From: Candidatus Methanophagales archaeon | Lineage (GTDB): Archaea; Halobacteriota; Syntropharchaeia; Alkanophagales; Methanospirareceae | Direction: 5' to 3' | Assembly: GCA_014061035.1 (NCBI GenBank) | Contig: JACGMN010000072.1 | Coordinates: 1 to 8,106 of the forward strand | Length of the DNA stretch: 8,106 bases | Shown: one piece after another, positions 1 to 5,703 of the stretch | How positions within the stretch are numbered: the stretch's first letter is position 1 | Layout of the letters: the number at the start of each line of letters is the position of its first letter | Translations under genes and position numbers: made by a program | The notes under the pieces: generated by a model | Database searches by the model: none | The model's input: the letters and a program-made list of their open reading frames with translations, nothing else | Told to the model about the DNA's origin: nothing

Positions 1-1038
1 TTTAAAATTCGAGTATGCGACCTTATTTGGCACAACTATTGCCATCCTACGGTCAGATAATTTAGGATATGAATTCTTAAACACAATCTCGATCTTCCCT
101 ATCCATCTCGGTACCTCCTCAGTGATAAAGACTACCGGATAGTACTTCCATTCCCTTGCGTCATACCGCGATAAGCTATCAGTAATTGCGATGTGCAAGG
201 TATCACGATATATAATCAAATTGCCTGTAATAAACATAGAGGACGCATCTGGTGTTAAACCACTGAAGTATCCGACCGATTTATCTATCTCATCTTCGGA
301 CATACTTGCCTGCTCTGCCATCTGCGCGCGCAACGATTTTATACTCTTTCTCGCAGATGCTACAAGTTCCTGCGACACTTTTTCAACAGTTTTTATTACG
401 GTCCCTGACTTCTCGGCAAGTTTAGCGGTTCTCCATACTCTTAACCTCGACCTCAGATCATTTACTATCTCTTCACTCTGATTAGGGCTCGGGCTCGGGC
501 ACAACTGCAGGAACTCCTTCCCCTTCTTCTTACCGTATATGCACAACTTCTCCTTGATCAGCTTCTCTTCGATAGTTTTGAAGGCATCGTGAGAGAACAT
601 TTCAGATATCTCGGTTCTTATAATATCGTACTGCGTTAGCTCAGAAACGCCATGCTTCTCTAAGTTCAAGAGTAAATAGATCATCCATAGCGCTGCTTCG
701 TCACCGCTTTCTACCGCGGTTTCAAAATATTTCAGTAAATCTCCGTCCCTCCTATATTGTACTGAATATCTGGCGGTAATATCATCGAAGAACTCTTCAT
801 AGCCTGATAAGCAGAGATATTCATTATACGGGCCTAATTTCAGGATCTTTCTCCGCCTCAGCAGTTTCAGCATCTCCCTGCAGTCCTTCTCTCTCCCTGT
901 TATCGCAGCGACGTTTTTTACCAGCGCTTCCTCTGTCGTGTATCCGTTCAACAGATGGAATAGCCCCAACAACGTCTTCATATCCTCATTCGCCTCAACC
1001 AAATTCAAAAGTATCCTCTTATACTCATCAGGGGACAT
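1..1038 (-). CDS. Unrecognised protein with two putative winged-helix domains (C-terminus beyond the window)
   Basis: An uninterrupted minus-strand frame of 346 codons starts at ATG 1038-1036 and is still open at base 1, so the C-terminus is missing. I do not recognise the family. Residues about 20-84 (helix MKTLLGLFHLL, then a helix-turn-helix-like stretch ending in a hydrophobic strand and YLCLSGYEEF) look like a winged helix. Residues about 113-180 look like a second one (helix AALWMIYLLLNL, then helices and KLCIYGKKKGKEFLQL). A PSPSP linker at 181-185 and a charged helical stretch to about 255 follow. From 266 on, predicted beta strands alternate (FITGNLIIYRDTLHIAI, YYPVVFITEEV), suggesting a further globular domain. 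The start overlaps the 3' end of ftsY by 11 bp and has an AAGGAG 9 nt upstream, so translation is probably coupled to ftsY. A DNA-binding or regulatory role is only inferred from the winged-helix impression. Confidence 0.85.
   Translation of the reverse strand, partial: MSPDEYKRILLNLVEANEDMKTLLGLFHLLNGYTTEEALVKNVAAITGREKDCREMLKLLRRRKILKLGPYNEYLCLSGYEEFFDDITARYSVQYRRDGDLLKYFETAVESGDEAALWMIYLLLNLEKHGVSELTQYDIIRTEISEMFSHDAFKTIEEKLIKEKLCIYGKKKGKEFLQLCPSPSPNQSEEIVNDLRSRLRVWRTAKLAEKSGTVIKTVEKVSQELVASARKSIKSLRAQMAEQASMSEDEIDKSVGYFSGLTPDASSMFITGNLIIYRDTLHIAITDSLSRYDAREWKYYPVVFITEEVPRWIGKIEIVFKNSYPKLSDRRMAIVVPNKVAYSNFK
485..500. repeat. In-frame hexamer microrepeat (GGGCTC)2-GGGC
   Basis: Two perfect GGGCTC copies plus four bases of a third lie inside the unrecognised gene at the left edge. 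On the coding strand they give alternating CCG and AGC codons, making the PSPSP linker (residues 181-185) between its second putative winged helix and the following helical stretch. The period keeps the reading frame, so gain or loss of copies would only change linker length. Confidence 0.75.
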
Positions 1039-2119
1039 TTTTCAAAACTCCTTCATTCATATACCATTCTCTTTTCTCCTCTAATATTTGTTTATCTCGT
1101 CCTCCATCATCTTCATCCAATAGTCTATCTACGAACCATTCGGCATCAAACTTCTCTAAATCATCATAATCCTGACCGGTCCCAAAGAATAGAATAGGTT
1201 TTGAGATCGAATGCGCGATGGAAATAGCGGTTCCACCTTTCGCGTCTACATCAACCTTCGTTAAGATGCCGGCATCTATTCCGAGAGCGTCATCAAATGT
1301 CTTCGCGCGTTCTACCGCGTCGTTACCTGCAACTGCTTCATCCACGAATATCACCAGGTCTGGCTTTGTCACGCGAGATATCTTCTTCAACTGTTCCATG
1401 AGGTCTACAGAGGTGTGCATTCTTCCTGCGGTATCTGCCAGAACTACATCATATCCATTCGCTCTCGCATAGTTCATTGCATCATATACGACTGCTGTTG
1501 GGTCTGCACCATATTGATGCTTAATAACTTTTATTCCCAAATTCGCTGCATGCTTCTCTATCTGTTCCGTTGCTCCAGCTCTATACGTATCCGCAGAAGC
1601 AATCGTGACCGAATAGTCAGCATCAAGCAATCTCTTTGCTACCTTTGCTATACTCGTCGTCTTACCGGTCCCGTTCACACCGACGAAGACGATATTTACT
1701 GGCTTCTCGCTCTTATCCACGAGCTCTTCAAGGTCAAGTTCACCGCCTGCGGAAAAAACATTTAACAAAGCATTCCGGATCGCGTCTTTTACCAGACCTT
1801 CTGTATTCGCCAGCCATTTCTTACGCTTGCCGACTAATTCCTGTTTCACGTCGGCGACTATCACTTCAGCTACTGAGAGTGCAACATCGCTCTCCAATAA
1901 TGCTATTTCCAGCTCATTTAAAGGCTTTTTCAGGGCTTTATCATCTAAAATCGTCTCGCGTTCTAATAGTGCCTTACCCTTCTCTTTTAGCGTTACTTTT
2001 ACTTTTAAACCCGTACCTGAGGTCTCAGGCTTTTCTTCCGCTTCTTCGTTCTTATTCTTTATCTTATCAACTACGCTCTCGCGGAAATTGGTAAGCTTCC
2101 TCCTCAGCCGGTCAAACAT
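1028..2119 (-). CDS. ftsY: Signal recognition particle receptor FtsY (SRP GTPase)
   Basis: FtsY is the membrane-associated SRP receptor GTPase that docks ribosome-SRP complexes at the membrane. Numbering from the longest frame (ATG at 2137, 369 residues): acidic/basic N-terminal tail to about 45, helical N domain about 45-140, G domain about 146-340. Visible motifs are the P-loop GVNGTGKT (153-160), DTYRAGATEQ (183-192), DTAGR (235-239), VDEAVAGND (265-273), TKVD (293-296) and the closing GTGQDYDDLEKF (319-330). I prefer the ATG at 2119 (363 residues) because family members typically begin MF-x-x-L; neither start has a clear Shine-Dalgarno. About 29 residues follow the usual FtsY end (FVDRLL), forming an unusual charged tail. 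The gene follows prefoldin alpha and overlaps the next gene by 11 bp. The family identification is firm; only the start is uncertain. Confidence 0.96.
   Translation of the reverse strand: MFDRLRRKLTNFRESVVDKIKNKNEEAEEKPETSGTGLKVKVTLKEKGKALLERETILDDKALKKPLNELEIALLESDVALSVAEVIVADVKQELVGKRKKWLANTEGLVKDAIRNALLNVFSAGGELDLEELVDKSEKPVNIVFVGVNGTGKTTSIAKVAKRLLDADYSVTIASADTYRAGATEQIEKHAANLGIKVIKHQYGADPTAVVYDAMNYARANGYDVVLADTAGRMHTSVDLMEQLKKISRVTKPDLVIFVDEAVAGNDAVERAKTFDDALGIDAGILTKVDVDAKGGTAISIAHSISKPILFFGTGQDYDDLEKFDAEWFVDRLLDEDDGGRDKQILEEKREWYMNEGVLKNVP
1048..1053 (-). promoter_or_regulatory. Shine-Dalgarno site (AAGGAG) for the unrecognised downstream gene
   Basis: AAGGAG on the minus strand lies 9 nt before the ATG at 1038. 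It is inside the last codons of ftsY. It decides the start of the unrecognised gene and points to re-initiation by ribosomes finishing ftsY. Confidence 0.6.
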
Positions 2120-2168
2120 TTTACCAGTACCATCCAATCCAGATTGCTACCTACGATTGCAAGAACGA

Positions 2169-2609
2169 TTATGATAGCCCTTGCAATCGAACCTGTAGTT
2201 TCTGCGCCTCCTGCTCTATTTTTTGCAATAAGCTGCTTTTTTCTTGCTGTGTAGTCTCTAAATTGGTCTTCATTCTGCCAAGATACTCTATTGAGGAATC
2301 AGGGCTTTTTTCTGTACTTATTCCGCCTCCTATTCCCACTATTATCTTGTCTGTACTGCTGAGCGTAACGTAAATAGACGAGTTCGCTCCGATTGGCACT
2401 ATCAACTCGTCACCAGTTTTCATAGCCTTCAATTGTTTTATCGTCTCTATCGCTTTATCGTGCTCATTTATCGCCTGCTTGACAAGAAGTAATTCTTGGG
2501 AGACCTGTTCCGCATGCGCCTGATATTGCCGCAATTTCAATACCAAAGTTTGCAGTTCTGCTCGCTGTTCTCGCTCTTTTCCACTCAATCCTTTCTCACT
2601 CTCTTCCAT
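2169..2609 (-). CDS. pfdA: Prefoldin alpha subunit
   Basis: This is the alpha subunit of archaeal prefoldin, a hexameric (alpha2beta4) cytosolic holdase that passes unfolded chains to the thermosome. The 146 residues fit the family's usual length. Residues about 10-62 form an N-terminal coiled coil rich in Q, E and K. Residues about 66-105 form the beta-hairpin region with the characteristic VPIGANSSIYVTL and DKIIVGIGGG segments. Residues about 106-143 form the C-terminal coiled coil. The start at 2609 keeps the full first helix; a weak AAGGGA lies 12 nt upstream. ftsY follows within 31-49 nt, depending on its start, so the two are probably cotranscribed. In many archaea a ribosomal protein gene (L18a/LX) precedes this pair; here the gene is preceded by a repeat-rich spacer and glyS. 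Confidence 0.93.
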   Translation of the reverse strand: MEESEKGLSGKEREQRAELQTLVLKLRQYQAHAEQVSQELLLVKQAINEHDKAIETIKQLKAMKTGDELIVPIGANSSIYVTLSSTDKIIVGIGGGISTEKSPDSSIEYLGRMKTNLETTQQEKSSLLQKIEQEAQKLQVRLQGLS

Positions 2610-2647
2610 AATTAATTATCCCTTCAAGAACTATTAACGCATCATAG

Positions 2648-2657
2648 CCTTATAAGG
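2648..2657 (-). promoter_or_regulatory. Candidate TATA box of the pfdA-ftsY operon
   Basis: CCTTATAAGG is a perfect 10-bp palindrome containing an archaeal TATA-like core. Its centre is about 43 nt before the pfdA ATG. Transcription starting about 25 nt downstream would give a leader of roughly 15-20 nt. It abuts the heptamer array on its upstream side. The assignment rests on position and sequence only. Confidence 0.4.
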
Positions 2658-2698
2658 GTTCAAGGTTCAAGGTTCAAGGTTCAAGGTTCACGGTTCAG
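2657..2698. repeat. Heptamer tandem repeat (GGTTCAA)n
   Basis: Four perfect GGTTCAA copies (2657-2684) are followed by two variant copies, GGTTCAC and GGTTCAG. The array lies in the spacer upstream of pfdA and directly upstream of its candidate TATA box. Period 7 cannot be a coding repeat in a fixed frame, and no reading frame covers it. Confidence 0.95.
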
Positions 2699-2828
2699 GG
2701 TCACCCTTTAGCCTTTAGCCTTTAGCCTTTAGCCCGATTCACGGTTAGACCGATAAAAATTGAACGGGTCGAAGATATATCTCAAGAAATATGAAGAGAG
2801 CAAGGCGAACAACCCTGAACCGTGAACC
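2685..2828. repeat. 17-bp perfect inverted repeat flanking the glyS-pfdA spacer
   Basis: The 17 bases GGTTCACGGTTCAGGGT at 2685-2701 recur as their exact reverse complement at 2812-2828, just after the glyS stop. The arms are made of the degenerate heptamers of the GGTTCAN array, so heptamer copies occur in both orientations. About 110 bases separate the arms, including the CCTTTAG array and about 60 bp of unique sequence with an AT-rich stretch (ATAAAAATT). I see no gene in this spacer. Confidence 0.9.
2705..2732. repeat. Heptamer tandem repeat (CCTTTAG)4
   Basis: Four perfect CCTTTAG copies follow the GGTTCAA array after only six bases. They share its seven-base period but not its sequence. 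Two degenerate heptamers related to the first array (GATTCAC, GGTTAGA) follow at 2736-2749. Confidence 0.95.
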
Positions 2829-2840
2829 CTGACTGAACAA

Positions 2841-4292
2841 CTACTCTAATACATCTTTTAATTCCGGTACCGCAACACGGACCTGATTCATCGTGTCTCT
2901 TTCTCGTACCGTCACCGTATTATCTTCCAGCGTCTCGTAATCGATAGTAACGCAATGAGGCGTGCCGATCTCATCCTGACGCCGGTATCGCTTACCGATA
3001 CTACCGGAATTATCGTATTCAACGGCGATCGCGGCATCACGGAGCATCCGAAAGACCGCCACCGCCTTACTCTTCAACTCATCACGGTTCAGCAAAGGAA
3101 ATACGGCAACTTGTATCGGCGCGATCTCGCGTTTGAACCGCAGCACCCGCCTCTTTTCTTTACCTATCTGCTCTTCATAAAAAGCACTTTCAAGTAACGC
3201 ATAAATTATCCGGTCTATCCCGTAAGAAGGCTCAATTACATGCGGGATGATCTCTCCGGATTCTGTATGCACGTGCATATTTACATTCGGAGACCGTGCA
3301 TGCGCTGAGAGATCATAATCACCGCGATCAGCTATACCCACTATCTCCATCCACCTGTACCGCTCGCTGAGAAATTCGGCATCCCAGCAATCGATTGCAT
3401 AATGCGCCATCTCATCCTGCTGATGCTGCCTGAACTGTAATCTGGCACGTGGAAGTCCTATGCACTCCAGGAACTCATCTACCCGCGCTATATGATAGCC
3501 TAGATACTCGTTTGCAATTATTCCACTGCTAACTGCGTCCTCTACGCTTTTCTCTTCTGCTTCATCTGCACCGGGAACAACGAGCGATAGCATTCTATCC
3601 TCAACTTCCTCAAATCTCGGATGGTTGTTCTTATCAGCAGCAGGGTCTACAAAGACCTCTACCTCAGCAAGTGTAAATTCTCGCAGCCGAATGAGGCTTT
3701 GCCTTGGTGAGATCTCATTCCTGTACGCCTTCCCTATTTGTAGTATGCCGAAAGGTAGTTTATCACGGTTAAACTTAAGCAATCGTTGAAAATTGATGAA
3801 GATGCCCTGTGCGGTCTCGGGTCTCAGATAACCTTCACTTCTCTTAATTGCTTCTTCATCACTTCCTCCTTTACCTTTATCTTTACCAGCGCCAATTCTC
3901 GTCTGGAACATCAGATGAAACTCACCCGACGCCTCGAGTCCGCCACCACATTCCGGACATTTTACAGCCACAGTCAGATTTTCATCCACACGAAAAATGC
4001 TCTTGCATTCTTTACATCTCACTGCCGGGTCTGTGAAACTTTCAAGATGTCCTGAGGACTCAAATATTTCCCGCGGTGCGATCGTAGTCGTCTCGATCTC
4101 GTAAAAGCCCTCGCGCCTGTAAAAATCACGCCATTTCTCTTCTATCCGCCTTTTTAACAGTGTGCCCAACGGTCCGTAATCATAAAACCCGGCAGCACCA
4201 CCATAGACTTCAAACGCAGACCATATAAAACCTCTTCTACGAGCCAGTTCCGCGGTCTCATCTCTCCTACCTTCTTTATCTCCTACACCCAT
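2841..4292 (-). CDS. glyS: Glycyl-tRNA synthetase, alpha2 dimer type
   Basis: This class II synthetase charges tRNA-Gly with glycine in the cytosol. Over its 483 residues: motif 1 region GFYDYGPLGTLLKRRIEEKW (35-54); a four-cysteine zinc site (C93, C96, C112, C115); the catalytic RPETAQGIF (157-165); motif 2 from GKAYRNEISPRQ through LREFTLAEVEVF (187-214); motif 3 HVIEPSYGIDR (351-361); then the anticodon-binding domain from about 392, including SGSIGKRYRRQDEIGTP (429-445). It is short for an archaeal enzyme (usually about 550-580). The sequence passes directly from HVHTESGEI to IPHVIEPS, where archaeal and eukaryotic enzymes generally carry an insertion of roughly 80 residues. It starts 16 nt after the CBS protein stop with no clear Shine-Dalgarno, and is probably the third gene of the aIF5A operon. 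Confidence 0.96.
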   Translation of the reverse strand: MGVGDKEGRRDETAELARRRGFIWSAFEVYGGAAGFYDYGPLGTLLKRRIEEKWRDFYRREGFYEIETTTIAPREIFESSGHLESFTDPAVRCKECKSIFRVDENLTVAVKCPECGGGLEASGEFHLMFQTRIGAGKDKGKGGSDEEAIKRSEGYLRPETAQGIFINFQRLLKFNRDKLPFGILQIGKAYRNEISPRQSLIRLREFTLAEVEVFVDPAADKNNHPRFEEVEDRMLSLVVPGADEAEEKSVEDAVSSGIIANEYLGYHIARVDEFLECIGLPRARLQFRQHQQDEMAHYAIDCWDAEFLSERYRWMEIVGIADRGDYDLSAHARSPNVNMHVHTESGEIIPHVIEPSYGIDRIIYALLESAFYEEQIGKEKRRVLRFKREIAPIQVAVFPLLNRDELKSKAVAVFRMLRDAAIAVEYDNSGSIGKRYRRQDEIGTPHCVTIDYETLEDNTVTVRERDTMNQVRVAVPELKDVLE

Positions 4293-4308
4293 CTTGTAAG
4301 TCTTATAA

Positions 4309-5172
4309 TTATAATAAAATCGACAGAAGGTCTTTATCGATTAGCATCCCTAACAATTTCCCTCTCGCGGAAATAACTGGTAGCTGGTTGAACCTGCCTT
4401 CACACATCTTCTGTGCACATGCACTCACTCCGGATTTACGAGTCGCAGTGACTACTTTCTTTACCATTACATCCTTTACAAGCTTATCTGGCAATGTTAT
4501 CTGCGATATGCCATAGTGCAGTTTCATTGTATCTCTCAGCCCTTCCAATGACCATTCGTCCTCATCAGAGCCCAGGGATACGTCCAAGCTCCCCATTCCT
4601 TCTTCTATTATCGCAACGTTTATCAAATCCTGATCAGTTATCATTCCAACTACCGTGAACGATGAATTGAGAACAGGAACTGCTCTTACCCGCGCAAATT
4701 CCATCAGTCTGCAGGCAACAGGTAAAGGCATCCCCTCCCATAGAAATATTGTCTTATCTCCTATGTGGCTGTCTATGGACGTCTTATCATCCCAGGACGA
4801 TATTTCCCGGATGAAATCGCCAACTGTTACCACTCCTACGAGTTTACTGCCATCGACTACTGGTAAACGTCTAATAGTAGATGAATAGATAATCTTAGCA
4901 GCTTCTGCAATTGTCGCATCTTGATTGATTACAATGGGATTCCTTGTCATCAACAGCGCTATTTGCTCCTCTCTCGGATTTCGTAACAGATCGTGCCTCG
5001 TAACGACACCTACTACTCTTTCATCTTTAACAACCGGTACTCCTGAGATGCCATCTCTCTTTAAAATTTCCATTGCATCCTCTCTCGTACCCGGCACTGT
5101 CACGTAAGCGACATCTTCTGCCATTATATCCCGTACCCGTACCCGTACCGCTATCCACTCGTGTTCTTCCAT
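4309..5172 (-). CDS. Protein with four CBS domains
   Basis: The 287 residues are essentially four CBS domains, about 12-64, 74-124, 134-186 and 230-285. Each shows the usual pattern of a short strand (DIM, LLM, VMV), two helices, then a hydrophobic strand pair such as GVPVVKDERVVGVVTRHDLL, RRLPVVDGSKLVGVVTVGDF, RAVPVLNSSFTVVGMITDQDL and NQLPVISARGKLLGMLIDKDL. A longer acidic linker (about 190-228) separates domains 3 and 4. CBS pairs generally bind adenine nucleotides or S-adenosylmethionine and regulate partner proteins. No catalytic domain or membrane segment is present, so this looks like a stand-alone sensor; the ligand cannot be told. It sits 21 bp after the aIF5A gene and 16 bp before glyS, suggesting cotranscription with the translation genes. 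No Shine-Dalgarno is visible. An N-terminal VRVRVR stretch comes from a hexamer repeat. Confidence 0.92.
   Translation of the reverse strand: MEEHEWIAVRVRVRDIMAEDVAYVTVPGTREDAMEILKRDGISGVPVVKDERVVGVVTRHDLLRNPREEQIALLMTRNPIVINQDATIAEAAKIIYSSTIRRLPVVDGSKLVGVVTVGDFIREISSWDDKTSIDSHIGDKTIFLWEGMPLPVACRLMEFARVRAVPVLNSSFTVVGMITDQDLINVAIIEEGMGSLDVSLGSDEDEWSLEGLRDTMKLHYGISQITLPDKLVKDVMVKKVVTATRKSGVSACAQKMCEGRFNQLPVISARGKLLGMLIDKDLLSILL
5130..5147. repeat. In-frame hexamer microrepeat (CCCGTA)3
   Basis: Three perfect CCCGTA copies near the 5' end of the CBS-domain gene encode the repeated dipeptide Val-Arg at residues 9-14, just before the first CBS domain. Copy-number change would keep the reading frame. 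Confidence 0.85.
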
Positions 5173-5193
5173 TGTTATTTTATCTTTTATACA

Positions 5194-5571
5194 TTATACT
5201 ATCTTGTATTTCCCTTCATAATGTAAAAAGGATAGTTCTTTGCCCGGCTCAACACGTTCCTTCATATTTTCCGGTATTTTGAGTTCAATAATCGAATAGT
5301 CTTCCATGTCCATAATTTGCGCTGTATCATCTGAGACTGAGAGCACCTGACCACTTCTCCGCACTATTATTGGTACATACATCTTCGAAGTAACTGGCTG
5401 AACCGCCGTTCTTTTTTGCGAATCAAAGACTCCTATCCCATCCATTCTCGCTTTCGCCGCTCCGTGCTTCCCTGGCTTCGATATGGTTATGTTCACTATC
5501 GTGCATGGTACATCGTCTATAATGACATATCCGCCCTCCTTTAGCATCCTTACTTCTATCAGTTCTTTCAT
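5194..5571 (-). CDS. eif5a: Translation initiation factor 5A (aIF5A, hypusine-containing)
   Basis: This is the archaeal homologue of eIF5A and EF-P, which binds the ribosome E site and relieves stalling at difficult peptide bonds such as polyproline. Its 125 residues comprise an N-terminal SH3-like domain (about 1-70) and a C-terminal OB fold (about 72-125). The modification loop SKPGKHGAAKAR (31-42) is intact. Lys35, in PGKHG, is the residue converted to deoxyhypusine or hypusine in this family. Conserved flanks include YVIIDDVPCTIV and AQIMDMEDYSIIEL. The ATG at 5571 gives the family-typical beginning MKELIEVRMLKEGGY. A GGAG lies 12 nt upstream, which is somewhat far. It is the first gene of the leftward cluster with the CBS protein and glyS. 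Confidence 0.96.
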   Translation of the reverse strand: MKELIEVRMLKEGGYVIIDDVPCTIVNITISKPGKHGAAKARMDGIGVFDSQKRTAVQPVTSKMYVPIIVRRSGQVLSVSDDTAQIMDMEDYSIIELKIPENMKERVEPGKELSFLHYEGKYKIV

Positions 5572-5600
5572 AATTTATAAGTACTCCAAAACATAGTTAA

Positions 5601-5607
5601 AATATAA
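5601..5607 (-). promoter_or_regulatory. Candidate TATA box for the aIF5A operon
   Basis: On the minus strand the sequence reads TTATATT, preceded by CCAAATACC. Its centre is about 33 nt before the aIF5A ATG, so transcription would begin roughly 10 nt before the start codon, giving a very short leader. Assigned from spacing and composition only. Confidence 0.35.
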
Positions 5608-5629
5608 GGTATTTGGTATAGGTACGATG

Positions 5630-5666
5630 AAGATGCAATAATTCGGCATCTTGCATTCTGCATCCT
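5630..5666. repeat. Heptamer triplet (GCATYYT)3 with a 7-bp hairpin in the divergent spacer
   Basis: GCATCTT, GCATTCT and GCATCCT lie head to tail at 5646-5666. AAGATGC at 5630-5636 is the exact reverse complement of the first copy, allowing a 7-bp stem with a 9-nt loop. The element sits between the divergently transcribed aIF5A gene and the CNNM-like gene, about 40 nt before the latter's start. Its role is unknown; seven is again the repeat period. Confidence 0.7.
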
Positions 5667-5703
5667 AATAGCTAAACAAATACCCTGGGAGACAAAGAAT
5701 AAG

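Noticed and set aside
191..481. Plus-strand frame of 96 codons
   Set aside because: It lies opposite the longer minus-strand frame 1-1038, which has a good start, a Shine-Dalgarno and coherent secondary structure; the plus frame is a shadow.
2657..2732. Possible CRISPR array
   Set aside because: The units are seven bases long with no spacers; these are simple tandem repeats.
4293..4308. Separate promoter for glyS in the 16-bp spacer (TTATAAGA)
   Set aside because: A TATA box there would place transcription start inside the glyS coding region; cotranscription with the CBS gene is simpler.
5181..5195. Four-codon frame (MYKR) beginning at the TAATG overlap with the aIF5A stop
   Set aside because: It is too short to support, has no Shine-Dalgarno, and TATAAAAG there is equally explained by AT-rich spacer.
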